From contig CALBTC010000454.1 in assembly GCA_937967805.1 (NCBI GenBank), positions 1-35,876 of the forward strand: 35,876 nucleotides of DNA, in the 5' to 3' direction. The position numbers and the translations under genes were made by a program. Below, piece after piece: positions 29,462-35,876 of the stretch. The first letter of the stretch is position 1. Every line of letters starts with the position of its first letter. The notes under the pieces are model-generated. The model was not told the DNA's origin, ran no database searches, and worked only from the letters and a program-made list of their open reading frames with translations. The stretch is from an uncultured Anaerolineaceae bacterium. Lineage in GTDB: Bacteria > Chloroflexota > Anaerolineae > Promineifilales > Promineifilaceae.

Positions 29462-31669
29462 TTACCGCTGAAGCGCCTCAACTGTCTCCACCAAATGTGT
29501 GGCCCGTTCCGCCAACAGGTGGGCAATAAGCCGGTGCAGTCCGGCGGCGGCTTCTGGCGCTTCCGCTTCCATCTGGGCCAACTTTTGGCGGGACAGCTCG
29601 TACACCACGCCGGGCCTGTCGGCCACCACGGAGGCGGTGCGCACCTGCCCCAAATAAAAGCCCATCTCGCCCACAACCCGGCCGTTGCCCATCGTTTCCA
29701 GGCGAACGGGTTCCTGAGACGGCCGTTCCAGCTGGGCCGTCACCTGGCCCGATTCCACAAAAAAGAGCGAGTCCGGCGCACTTCCCTGGGTCATCAACAC
29801 GTCACCGGCCTGAACCTCGTGTCGCGTTAAATAGGGCATCAGGGCATCAACCACACCGGCATCTGGTACCAATATCTGCAGTTGTTCCTTGAGGGTGGAC
29901 GGTAGTTTGCCAACAACATCAGCCGGTTGCAGCAAGGCATCTTCACACCATTCCAGCCCTTCATCTAAATTGGGGAACCATTGCATACACGCCTTGTCGT
30001 CGATGGCGCTTTGCAGTTGGCGCTGAAACTGCGGCATCAACCCCGTGTACACGATAGTAAGCTGCTGCTTGTCGGCCACCTGCTGCAATTTTTGGAAGCT
30101 GAATACGGCCGTTGAATCCAGACCCGTCACGCGCTGAAAATCCAGCACCACAAACGCCAGCGCACACTGTTCCTCAGCCCCCTTGCTGAGAATCTGGGTC
30201 AGCAGAGAATCGGCCGTGCCAAAAAAGATGTAGCCCTGCAATTGCCATACGTGAATCCGGTCCGACAGCGCTTGCAACTGCCGGCGCTCGGCGGCGGAGC
30301 GGGTGACCCGGCTGCGCACGTGCCGTCCGGACAGCTCATGGTGCACCACGTTGGTACGGCCGTAATTCACGCCAAACAAAATAACGGCGGCTACCAATCC
30401 CAGCAAAACCCCTTGCAAGAAGCCCACTGCGGCAATCACCACCACGATAAGAATAATGATCAAGGCATCTGCTTTGGGCAGCTTAAACCATGATTCCAGC
30501 ACCCATTCCACCAGGAAACCGATGCCCAAATAAAGCAGCAAGCCGCCCACCACCACCTTGGGCACAAACGCCAGCGCCGCCGCCCCTTGAAACAACACGA
30601 TGGTACACAAAACGGCCGTGATCAAACCGGTCAGCCGCGTGGAGGCACCCAGCTTAATATTGAGTACCGATAAGCTTAACTGCTGAAACCCAACCAACCC
30701 ACCGCCCAGACCGGCCAGCACGTTGCCCACGCCCGCCGCCCTGAGTTCCCGGTTCAAATCCACATCCTCAGCCGTGCTGAGCTCCAATCCACCCGCATTT
30801 AACAAAAGCGAAACGGTGCTGACAACAAGAATGGTCAAAATGCTGCCCGCCTGGCTGCCAATGGCTGCCCAATCCACCTGTCCAAAATCGAGGCTGGTAA
30901 GGGGCAGCCACAAGCTTTGGTCCGGAAAGGGACCCAACAGCCAGCCGGCAGTCGTTACCTCGTCAATGGTTAAGCCAGAGAGCCAGACAACCAGATAAAA
31001 AAGCAGTATTCCCCCCAATAGCAAACCGGGCATCACCAGGAAGTGGTCAAAATAGCGACCGGCAAAAAAGAGTGTGAGCGCCAAAAGCAGCCCCGGCAGC
31101 CAGCGCAGCAAAACGTCCGGTTGCAGCAAAACCGCCAGCTCCACCGGCAAATCAATCGTCAGGCCGATGGCGCCGGGAATGAGCAGCCAACCCGTGCCAC
31201 CTAAAAAACCGCCAATGACCGGATAGGGCAAAAAGCGCACCCAACGCCCGGCCTTAAACGTACCCAATCCCAGAAAAAGCAGGCCGGTGAGCAAGGTAGT
31301 GAGGGCCACGGCCGTAACCACCGTCACAAACAGGGATGCAGCACCGGCCTTAACCTGGCCGGCAAGGGCCACCGCAATAACCGCCAGAATGGCGGCAGGG
31401 GCATCCTGGTTGCCGGAAACGGTGCCCGGCAACGTGACCAGCAGCGTGGTTACAATGGCCGTCACAATCGCCCCAAACAGCGCCAGCCCAATGCCGCTGG
31501 CCACAAACGGCGTCAGCGGCCCGGTAAAAATGAGAGCCGCAAAAGAAACGGCCAGCACCACCTCAAACAGGGCAATGATACTGCCGCCTACCAGGGCCGG
31601 GAGCACGGTTTTAAGCGTCAGTCCATCCTTTATTTTTGCCAGCAAGCTTTGCGCAAAGGTTGTGTCCAT
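29462..31669 (-). CDS. SulP-family anion transporter with STAS and cyclic-nucleotide-binding domains
   Basis: I start at the ATG at 31669 (MDTTFAQSLLAKIKD), with AGGGGA right upstream and 7 nt after the regulator's stop; the open frame continues upstream but overlaps the regulator gene and gives no homologous sequence. The 735-residue product has about 12 hydrophobic helices typical of the SulP/SLC26 family (GLGGGLVGFQQLSLSVLN in the core), a STAS domain (about 470-600; VVLDFQRVTGLDSTAVFS holds the Asp-Ser-Thr switch) and, unlike most SulP proteins, a cyclic-nucleotide-binding fold at about 610-710 (EVQAGDVLMTQGSAPDSLFFVESG, then GRVVGEMGFYLGQVRTASVVA). It probably moves sulfate, bicarbonate or another anion under control of a nucleotide or similar ligand. 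It is co-transcribed with the SARP-like regulator. Confidence 0.88.
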   Translation of the reverse strand: MDTTFAQSLLAKIKDGLTLKTVLPALVGGSIIALFEVVLAVSFAALIFTGPLTPFVASGIGLALFGAIVTAIVTTLLVTLPGTVSGNQDAPAAILAVIAVALAGQVKAGAASLFVTVVTAVALTTLLTGLLFLGLGTFKAGRWVRFLPYPVIGGFLGGTGWLLIPGAIGLTIDLPVELAVLLQPDVLLRWLPGLLLALTLFFAGRYFDHFLVMPGLLLGGILLFYLVVWLSGLTIDEVTTAGWLLGPFPDQSLWLPLTSLDFGQVDWAAIGSQAGSILTILVVSTVSLLLNAGGLELSTAEDVDLNRELRAAGVGNVLAGLGGGLVGFQQLSLSVLNIKLGASTRLTGLITAVLCTIVLFQGAAALAFVPKVVVGGLLLYLGIGFLVEWVLESWFKLPKADALIIILIVVVIAAVGFLQGVLLGLVAAVILFGVNYGRTNVVHHELSGRHVRSRVTRSAAERRQLQALSDRIHVWQLQGYIFFGTADSLLTQILSKGAEEQCALAFVVLDFQRVTGLDSTAVFSFQKLQQVADKQQLTIVYTGLMPQFQRQLQSAIDDKACMQWFPNLDEGLEWCEDALLQPADVVGKLPSTLKEQLQILVPDAGVVDALMPYLTRHEVQAGDVLMTQGSAPDSLFFVESGQVTAQLERPSQEPVRLETMGNGRVVGEMGFYLGQVRTASVVADRPGVVYELSRQKLAQMEAEAPEAAAGLHRLIAHLLAERATHLVETVEALQR

Positions 31670-31676
31670 GTCCCCT

Positions 31677-34454
31677 CTAATCCACTTTGCCCAGGCGTTC
31701 TTCCAGCTTGGCCACCGTTGTTTGATCGCCAATTTGGCGGAAGATGGCCATGCTTTGCCGGTATTGCGCTCTGGCTTCGGAACTGTTTTGGCGGGCAACG
31801 GCCGTATCCCCCAAATACATGCGGCACAAACCCTGGCCCCGCGCATCCCCCATCGCCTCGCGAATGGCTAAACTTTGTTCATAGTTTGCTTCGGCCGTGG
31901 CAAAATCCCCCAGCGCGTAAGCCACGCGTCCCAAATTCACCAGCGAAAAACCCATGCTCCAGCGATTGCCTAGCGCCTGCTCCAGCTGCAAACTCGCCTG
32001 TGAATGATCCAGCGCCGCCTCAAACTCCCCCTGCACATACGCTATCTGGCTCAAAATGTTATTGCTGATTGCCTGACTGTACCGGCTGCCGTATTCTGTA
32101 CCGATTGCCAACGCCTCCTGGCACAATGCCTGGGCCGCTTCAAAATCATTCAAGAACTGGTTGACTACAGCCAAAAAGTTAAGGGTGTAGGTGAGGGCTT
32201 CCGGATCGCCATCGGGACGCAGCACAGCCAGGCTTTGTCTGAGCAGGTCTGCTGCCCGGTGCGGCTTGCCAGACAAGAAGGCAAACCAGCCCTGCCGCGA
32301 CGTGAGCTTGGCCACCACCTGGGGCGGAGCCGGCCCATCCAGCCGATTGGCCGCCAGGCCAAACAGTTCCAATCCTTCACGGAACCAGCTGCGCATGTAC
32401 AAAAAGAGGGACAGGGCTTCTGTTGCCTTATCCAGCGCCGTCACATCAGCCTGAGTGACCGCCAGCCGCCACGCCTGGCGGATGTTTTCAATTTCCCGAT
32501 TGATGGCGGCCAGCGCGTTGAGCTGGTTTTCACCTTGCAGATCGGCCGTTTGCGCGGCGACAAAATCGAGGTAGTAACGGCCGTATCGCTGCCGCAAATC
32601 AAACCCTACCTGCCCATTTTCTAAATGCTCAGACGCAAACTGGCGTACCACAGCCAGCATTTCATAGCGAGAGGTGGCCGGAGCGGTCGTATCGCCCAAC
32701 TGTCGCCGCAAAAATGATTTGTCCAGCAGCGCCGAAAGCTGCGGCAATCGGGCCTGGGTCACCTGGGCCGCCGCCTGCCGCTCAAAGCCGCCCTGGAAGA
32801 TGGCCAGCTGGGCCAGCGTCTGCTGCTCCGCTGGGGTGAGCAACTGCCAGGAATAATCAAACACGGCGCGCAGGCTGCGGTGGCGCTGCGGCAGATCCAC
32901 CGCACTGGCGCTGAGACCGTTCAGATTGTGGCGCAGTTCGGCCAAAATTTCCGGGCAGGAGAGCAGCCGCACCCAGGCCGCCGCCAGCTCAATCGCCAAA
33001 GGCAAACCATCCAGCAGCCGGCAAATTTCGGCCACGGCCGCTGCCGACCAATCGCCCGATTCCGCCAGCGCAAAGCGGGACTCCACCTGCTGCGCCCGCT
33101 GCACAAACAGGGCCATCGCCGGGCTTAAATCGGTGTCGGTAGTGACTTTTCCGACTGCATCGCTGGACAGACCGCCCAGCGTCAGCACGTGCTCCTCCGC
33201 CAGGTTGAGCCGCTCACGCGAGGTGACGAGCAAGTTGAGCATCGGGGCCCGTTCCAGCAGCGCCAAAATCAGCGTCCGTCCCGGCTGCATGAGATGCTCC
33301 AGATTGTCCAGCACCAGCAGCATCTTCTTGTCTTGCAGGTAAGCCAGCAGCTGTGCCTGCGGTTCAGACGAACCGGCAAACGTGTAGCCTATCGCTTCGG
33401 CTACGGCCGTTACCAGCGGATTAAACCCGGCGGACTCCACGGCGGCCACGCCGGCCAGCGGCACAAAAAAGACGCCGTGCATAAACGGCCCCAGGTGGGC
33501 GGTAGCCACCAGCCAGCCGGCTTCCAGCGCCAGACGCGTTTTGCCCATGCCACCCGGCCCCACCACGGTGTGCAGCCGCTGCGCCGGGTCAACCAGCCAG
33601 GCAGACAGTTGGGCCAGCTCTTCATCGCGGCCAATCAGATTTTGCTCGCGAGGCGGCAGTTGGTACGGCCGTTCCCCCGTGGCCGTTTCAATTTGTTCGG
33701 CTAATGCGGCCGTTTCTGGCAGTGGCTCTACGCCCAATTCTTCTTGCAACGTCTGGCAAAAAGCCTGGTACGCAGCCAGCGCTGCGTTTCGCTCACCCAG
33801 CAAGGCCAACGCCCGCATGAGCTGCTGCTGGGCCGGTTCGCACCACGGCTCAATGGTCAACTGCTGCCGGGCAAAATCTGCCGCCTGGTCATACGCGCCG
33901 CGCCGCTGGTGAAACTGCGCCAGTTCGTCCAGCGCCGCCAGCACCATCTCTTGAAGCTGCTGGCGCTGCCCCAGCAGCCATTCTTCAAAGGCGCTGCTGT
34001 CTTCCAAAAAGAAGCCGTCAAGGAAGGGACCTTTGTAGTGGGAAACGGCCGCAGCCGCCAAGGCCATGCAGTCAACACAATCACCCTCCCGCCCACCGCG
34101 ATGCTGCTTACAGCCCGCCAGTCCCCCCTGAAATTGCACGACATCCAGCGTATGATCGCTTTCCGTGTTGAACTGGGTCGATTCACGGGAGGACAGCAGA
34201 AACGGAGGCTCCGCTTTGGCATCGCCGATAGCCCGGCGCAGGCGGCTGAGTGTCTGTCGCAGGTTGGTACGGGCAGCAGCATCTGGCATATCGGGAAAAA
34301 GCAAGCCAATCAGCATCTCGCGCCGGTGGGGGCGGTCTGCTTCCATTGCCAAAAAGATCAGCAAGGCTTCAATCCGCTTGGCCCGCGATTCGGGGATCGG
34401 CTCACCGTCAATCGCCGCTTGAAAACCACCGAAAAAATTAAGTGTGAGAAACAT
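31677..34454 (-). CDS. SARP-type transcriptional regulator: DNA-binding/BTAD, NB-ARC ATPase, TPR
   Basis: The 925-residue protein has an OmpR-like winged-helix start (LNFFGGFQAAIDGEPIPESRAKR), a BTAD helical domain (about 150-260; FEEWLLGQRQQLQEM to FCQTLQEELGVEPLPET), an NB-ARC/STAND ATPase with GPGGMGKT (299-306) and MLLVLDNLEH, and TPR repeats to the end (AIREAMGDARGQGLCRMYLGD). This is the AfsR architecture; such proteins are ATP-driven switches that activate transcription. Between the DNA-binding and BTAD parts lies C115-x2-H118-x7-C126-x2-C129, which looks like a zinc site and is not found in the classic Streptomyces SARPs. I recall similar inserts in Chloroflexota SARPs. The gene has a leaderless-type promoter with a direct repeat in front. 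The SulP gene follows 7 nt after the stop and is its likely target or partner. Confidence 0.9.
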   Translation of the reverse strand: MFLTLNFFGGFQAAIDGEPIPESRAKRIEALLIFLAMEADRPHRREMLIGLLFPDMPDAAARTNLRQTLSRLRRAIGDAKAEPPFLLSSRESTQFNTESDHTLDVVQFQGGLAGCKQHRGGREGDCVDCMALAAAAVSHYKGPFLDGFFLEDSSAFEEWLLGQRQQLQEMVLAALDELAQFHQRRGAYDQAADFARQQLTIEPWCEPAQQQLMRALALLGERNAALAAYQAFCQTLQEELGVEPLPETAALAEQIETATGERPYQLPPREQNLIGRDEELAQLSAWLVDPAQRLHTVVGPGGMGKTRLALEAGWLVATAHLGPFMHGVFFVPLAGVAAVESAGFNPLVTAVAEAIGYTFAGSSEPQAQLLAYLQDKKMLLVLDNLEHLMQPGRTLILALLERAPMLNLLVTSRERLNLAEEHVLTLGGLSSDAVGKVTTDTDLSPAMALFVQRAQQVESRFALAESGDWSAAAVAEICRLLDGLPLAIELAAAWVRLLSCPEILAELRHNLNGLSASAVDLPQRHRSLRAVFDYSWQLLTPAEQQTLAQLAIFQGGFERQAAAQVTQARLPQLSALLDKSFLRRQLGDTTAPATSRYEMLAVVRQFASEHLENGQVGFDLRQRYGRYYLDFVAAQTADLQGENQLNALAAINREIENIRQAWRLAVTQADVTALDKATEALSLFLYMRSWFREGLELFGLAANRLDGPAPPQVVAKLTSRQGWFAFLSGKPHRAADLLRQSLAVLRPDGDPEALTYTLNFLAVVNQFLNDFEAAQALCQEALAIGTEYGSRYSQAISNNILSQIAYVQGEFEAALDHSQASLQLEQALGNRWSMGFSLVNLGRVAYALGDFATAEANYEQSLAIREAMGDARGQGLCRMYLGDTAVARQNSSEARAQYRQSMAIFRQIGDQTTVAKLEERLGKVD

Positions 34455-34459
34455 GGGGC

Positions 34460-34501
34460 ATTTTAGCCGATGCCGGAGAAAGTGTCACGGTTGTGTCACG
34501 G
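34460..34501 (-). promoter_or_regulatory. Leaderless-type promoter with 11-bp-spaced direct repeat before the SARP gene
   Basis: On the minus strand TAAAAT (complement of 34460-34465) lies 5 nt before the ATG at 34454. Seventeen nt further upstream is GTGACA (complement of 34483-34488) as -35. GTGTCACGG occurs twice (34482-34490 and 34493-34501) with a period of exactly 11 bp, one helical turn. SARP regulators bind heptamer direct repeats with 11-bp period at the -35 region, so this may be the protein's own operator. Confidence 0.6.
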
Positions 34502-34566
34502 AACGGCCGTATCCTACCCATCAGTTAAGTTTTGGCACAAGAAATCGGCAGAAAAAGGACAAACTC

Positions 34567-34989
34567 ATGTTTTCAGCGACCACAATCCCCACGCAAAAAT
34601 TACAAATCTGGGCCGGCAAAACGATCGCCCGCTTCAGCCAAAAAGCCCAGGCATTGCCCACCTTGAATCAAGCCATGGCCGGCCGCGCCATTGCCAACAC
34701 CCAGTATGCCGGTGTGCGCCAGGTGTCGTTGAGCCAGATCAAAGGCACGGTCAGCGACGCCCGCAGCCATGACTTTGACGCCGAGTTTCGCCTGACCAAC
34801 AGCCACAGCCGCAGCCGCCTGGACGGCGTACGCAAGGCCCGCCGGCAGTTGGCTTCCCTGCCACCCATCTCCCTGGTAGCTGTGGGCAACGATTACTACG
34901 TTCAAGATGGACATCACCGCGTTTCTGTATTTCGCGATTGCCAACAAACAAGCATCGCTGCCCACGTGACTATTTTGGAACTTCACTAG
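34567..34989 (+). CDS. Small ParB/sulfiredoxin-like protein
   Basis: The ATG at 34567 has AAGGA at 7 nt, so the in-frame start further upstream is not needed. The 140-residue product has VRQVSLSQIKGTVSD in the middle and, near the end, ISLVAVGNDYYVQDGHHRVSVFRDC (DGHHR at 114-118), followed by AAHVTILEL. The pattern of a strand, the D-G-H-H-R loop, a helix and a final strand is that of ParB N-terminal/sulfiredoxin-like domains, where this loop binds nucleotide or phosphate. It lacks the DNA-binding helix-turn-helix of chromosomal ParB, so partitioning is unlikely. It stands alone between two genes on the other strand. The fold is likely, the role unknown. Confidence 0.75.
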   Translation: MFSATTIPTQKLQIWAGKTIARFSQKAQALPTLNQAMAGRAIANTQYAGVRQVSLSQIKGTVSDARSHDFDAEFRLTNSHSRSRLDGVRKARRQLASLPPISLVAVGNDYYVQDGHHRVSVFRDCQQTSIAAHVTILELH

Positions 34990-35021
34990 GCATTTTCCAG
35001 ACCTGCAGCGGATAATATCAA

Positions 35022-35083
35022 CAAATTTCGCAGATTTACAAGATTTTTATCTGTGTCCATCCCCGTTAATCTGTGTCCTATTT
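35022..35083. repeat. TTCGCAGATTT / ATCTGTGTCC short-repeat block
   Basis: The block reads CGCAGATTTACAAGATTTTT, then ATCTGTGTCC twice (35050-35059 and 35071-35080), 21 bases apart. Its left part is the complement of the AATCTGCGAAAT unit translated in the membrane protein at 14758-14830. It lies in the 132-nt gap between convergent genes, which also holds a small GCAACC/GGTTGC hairpin; I see no U-rich terminator. Confidence 0.6.
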
Positions 35084-35121
35084 TGGTAGGGATGATGCGT
35101 GGTGCAACCTATGGTTGCCAA

Positions 35122-35655
35122 TCACGTTTCACCTAAAGCGTCTTCTTCGAGACCGATGGCCATCAGGTAGCCGCGGGCGCGTTCGGTGAGAGGGTATTGG
35201 TTTACCAACGCCCAAAAATTGGGGCCATGGTTGGCTTCTTCCAGGTGGGCCAACTCGTGCATAATCACGTATTTCAGCACCCAATCGGGCATAGCTGCCA
35301 GCCTGTGGCTGAGGCGAATGGTGCCGGTTGCGGGGGTGCAGCTGCCAAACCGCTTGTTTTGGTTGGTGACATAGCGAATGGATTGCCACGTTAACCGGTT
35401 TGAAAAATATGTCTGGTTGAGCTGGTGAGCCATTTCTTCCAGTTCGGCATCCGATTTAGGCGATCGGTGAACTTTTTTATGCAGCCGCCTCTTCAAATTT
35501 TCAATGATGGGAGCCAGCTCTTTGTTACTCATGCGGGCCGGAGCCCGCACCAGCAAAACGCCATTTTTCAGCTCAGCACTGACTGTCTTTTTCCGCTTTT
35601 GGCTGCGAACAATTTCCACAGGCCAGTCAACTTTCTCTGTTTTTGAATGGGTCAT
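35122..35655 (-). CDS. YgjP-like zinc metalloprotease (M48-related)
   Basis: Starting at the ATG at 35655, the product is 177 residues, shorter than most of its family (about 230) because the N-terminal strand region is trimmed. The catalytic HELAH (133-137) is preceded by the hydrophobic VLKYVIMHEL and followed by NHGPNFW, where His143 should be the third zinc ligand. RFGSCTPATGTIRLSHRLAAMP is the family's conserved strand pair. YgjP/DUF45 proteins are cytoplasmic gluzincin-like proteins of uncertain substrate, often found near restriction-modification genes, which I do not see here. A perfect TATAAT lies 6 nt before the ATG, giving a leaderless message. A longer in-frame start (35724) is rejected since it would read through this promoter. 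Confidence 0.88.
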   Translation of the reverse strand: MTHSKTEKVDWPVEIVRSQKRKKTVSAELKNGVLLVRAPARMSNKELAPIIENLKRRLHKKVHRSPKSDAELEEMAHQLNQTYFSNRLTWQSIRYVTNQNKRFGSCTPATGTIRLSHRLAAMPDWVLKYVIMHELAHLEEANHGPNFWALVNQYPLTERARGYLMAIGLEEDALGET

Positions 35656-35661
35656 CCGGAA

Positions 35662-35667
35662 ATTATA
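35662..35667 (-). promoter_or_regulatory. Leaderless-type -10 of the metalloprotease gene
   Basis: The complement of 35662-35667 is a perfect TATAAT. Six bases (TTCCGG) separate it from the ATG. The -35 region is poor (no TTGACA-like sequence at 16-18 nt), so it may need an activator or rely on the -10 alone. Confidence 0.6.
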
Positions 35668-35831
35668 GCCTAAACATGGGCGCAATGGTGTGTTGGACCA
35701 ATGTTTACCAATGCAACTCCACAAACCGGCTGGCCAACTGACCAGGCTTTAACCTACCCACCCGACCAACTCCAACTCCCCCCGCTTGCCTGATGACTAT
35801 CCCCATGCATTTGTTTACTCTAAAAGCGATG

Positions 35832-35871
35832 CGGTGAAATGTCAAGAGACAAAAACAAGTAAATTTCACCG
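35832..35871. other. 9-bp inverted repeat at the right window edge
   Basis: CGGTGAAAT (35832-35840) and ATTTCACCG (35863-35871) are exact inverted repeats around 22 nt. The stretch from 35668 to the edge has no gene that I can support. The repeat may be an operator or the beginning of an element that continues outside the window. Confidence 0.45.
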
Positions 35872-35876
35872 TAAAG

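Larger units (their letters stand above)
527..34510. repeat. Dispersed palindrome ACGGCCGT (about 59 copies)
   Basis: First copy 527-534, last 34503-34510. Examples in genes: 1390, 5200, 8046, 12163, 17000 and 24791; between genes: about 14140, 14223 and 34503. Two lie 11 bp apart at 26073-26080 and 26084-26091. In coding sequence it is read in all three frames, often as Thr-Ala-Val or Asn-Gly-Arg. One-base variants (TCGGCCGT, GCGGCCGT, ACGGCCGC) are several-fold rarer. Most copies are preceded by A or T and followed by T, so the working consensus is WACGGCCGTW. Confidence 0.85.

Noticed and set aside
527..34510. ACGGCCGT copies as a CRISPR or tandem array
   Set aside because: Spacing is irregular, the unit is 8 bp and most copies are inside genes.
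34567..34989. Chromosome-partition ParB
   Set aside because: Only the ParB/sulfiredoxin-like core is present; no helix-turn-helix, no parA neighbour and no parS-like site seen.

Overview
The window looks like a chromosomal piece of a Chloroflexota bacterium (Anaerolineae, Caldilineae or Ardenticatenia-like). GC is in the mid-50s by eye. The call rests on gene style: a SARP/BTAD-NB-ARC-TPR regulator with a Cys/His insert, Thr-Pro-rich secreted proteins ending in LPxIT(R/K), a FAD-2Fe-2S fused molybdenum hydroxylase subunit, and HAAT transporter operons carrying CoA ligases. There is no rRNA, tRNA, CRISPR array, transposase or phage gene that I can recognise.

Layout. (1) 1-10236, minus strand: a long operon-like run livG, long-chain acyl-CoA ligase, livH, livM, binding lipoprotein, livF, PaaK-like CoA ligase, then a chimeric HEPN-nucleotidyltransferase gene and a BKACE (beta-keto acid cleavage enzyme) gene cut by the window edge. 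It reads as uptake of an organic or aromatic acid followed by CoA activation. Most junctions inside the run hold a stem-loop or short repeat. (2) 10482-14077, minus: a geranylgeranyl-reductase-like flavoprotein and a secreted zinc amidase. (3) 14334-21124, plus: a polytopic GT-C-like membrane protein that has absorbed three genomic repeats in frame, then a molybdenum hydroxylase set (fused FAD/2Fe-2S subunit, small membrane protein, molybdopterin subunit). (4) 21293-26953, minus: a tandem kinase/pseudokinase receptor, a lipoprotein and a kelch-propeller surface protein, probably one operon. (5) 27264-29416, plus: YqeB and a YqeC-MocA fusion, maturation proteins of (selenium-dependent) molybdenum hydroxylases, which probably serve the enzyme in block 3. 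(6) 29462-34454, minus: the SARP-like regulator followed by a SulP-STAS-cNMP transporter. (7) 34567-35655: a small ParB/sulfiredoxin-like protein and a YgjP-like metalloprotease.

Three patterns run across the genes. The palindrome ACGGCCGT occurs about 59 times (my count by eye; about one expected by chance), inside and outside genes, like the HIP1 palindrome of cyanobacteria. Five genes have a -10 hexamer ending 5-6 nt before the ATG, which implies leaderless mRNAs. Several families of short degenerate repeats sit between genes and are also translated in frame inside at least four proteins; one encodes the same peptide pattern (WSVxxERLSVN) in two unrelated enzymes.
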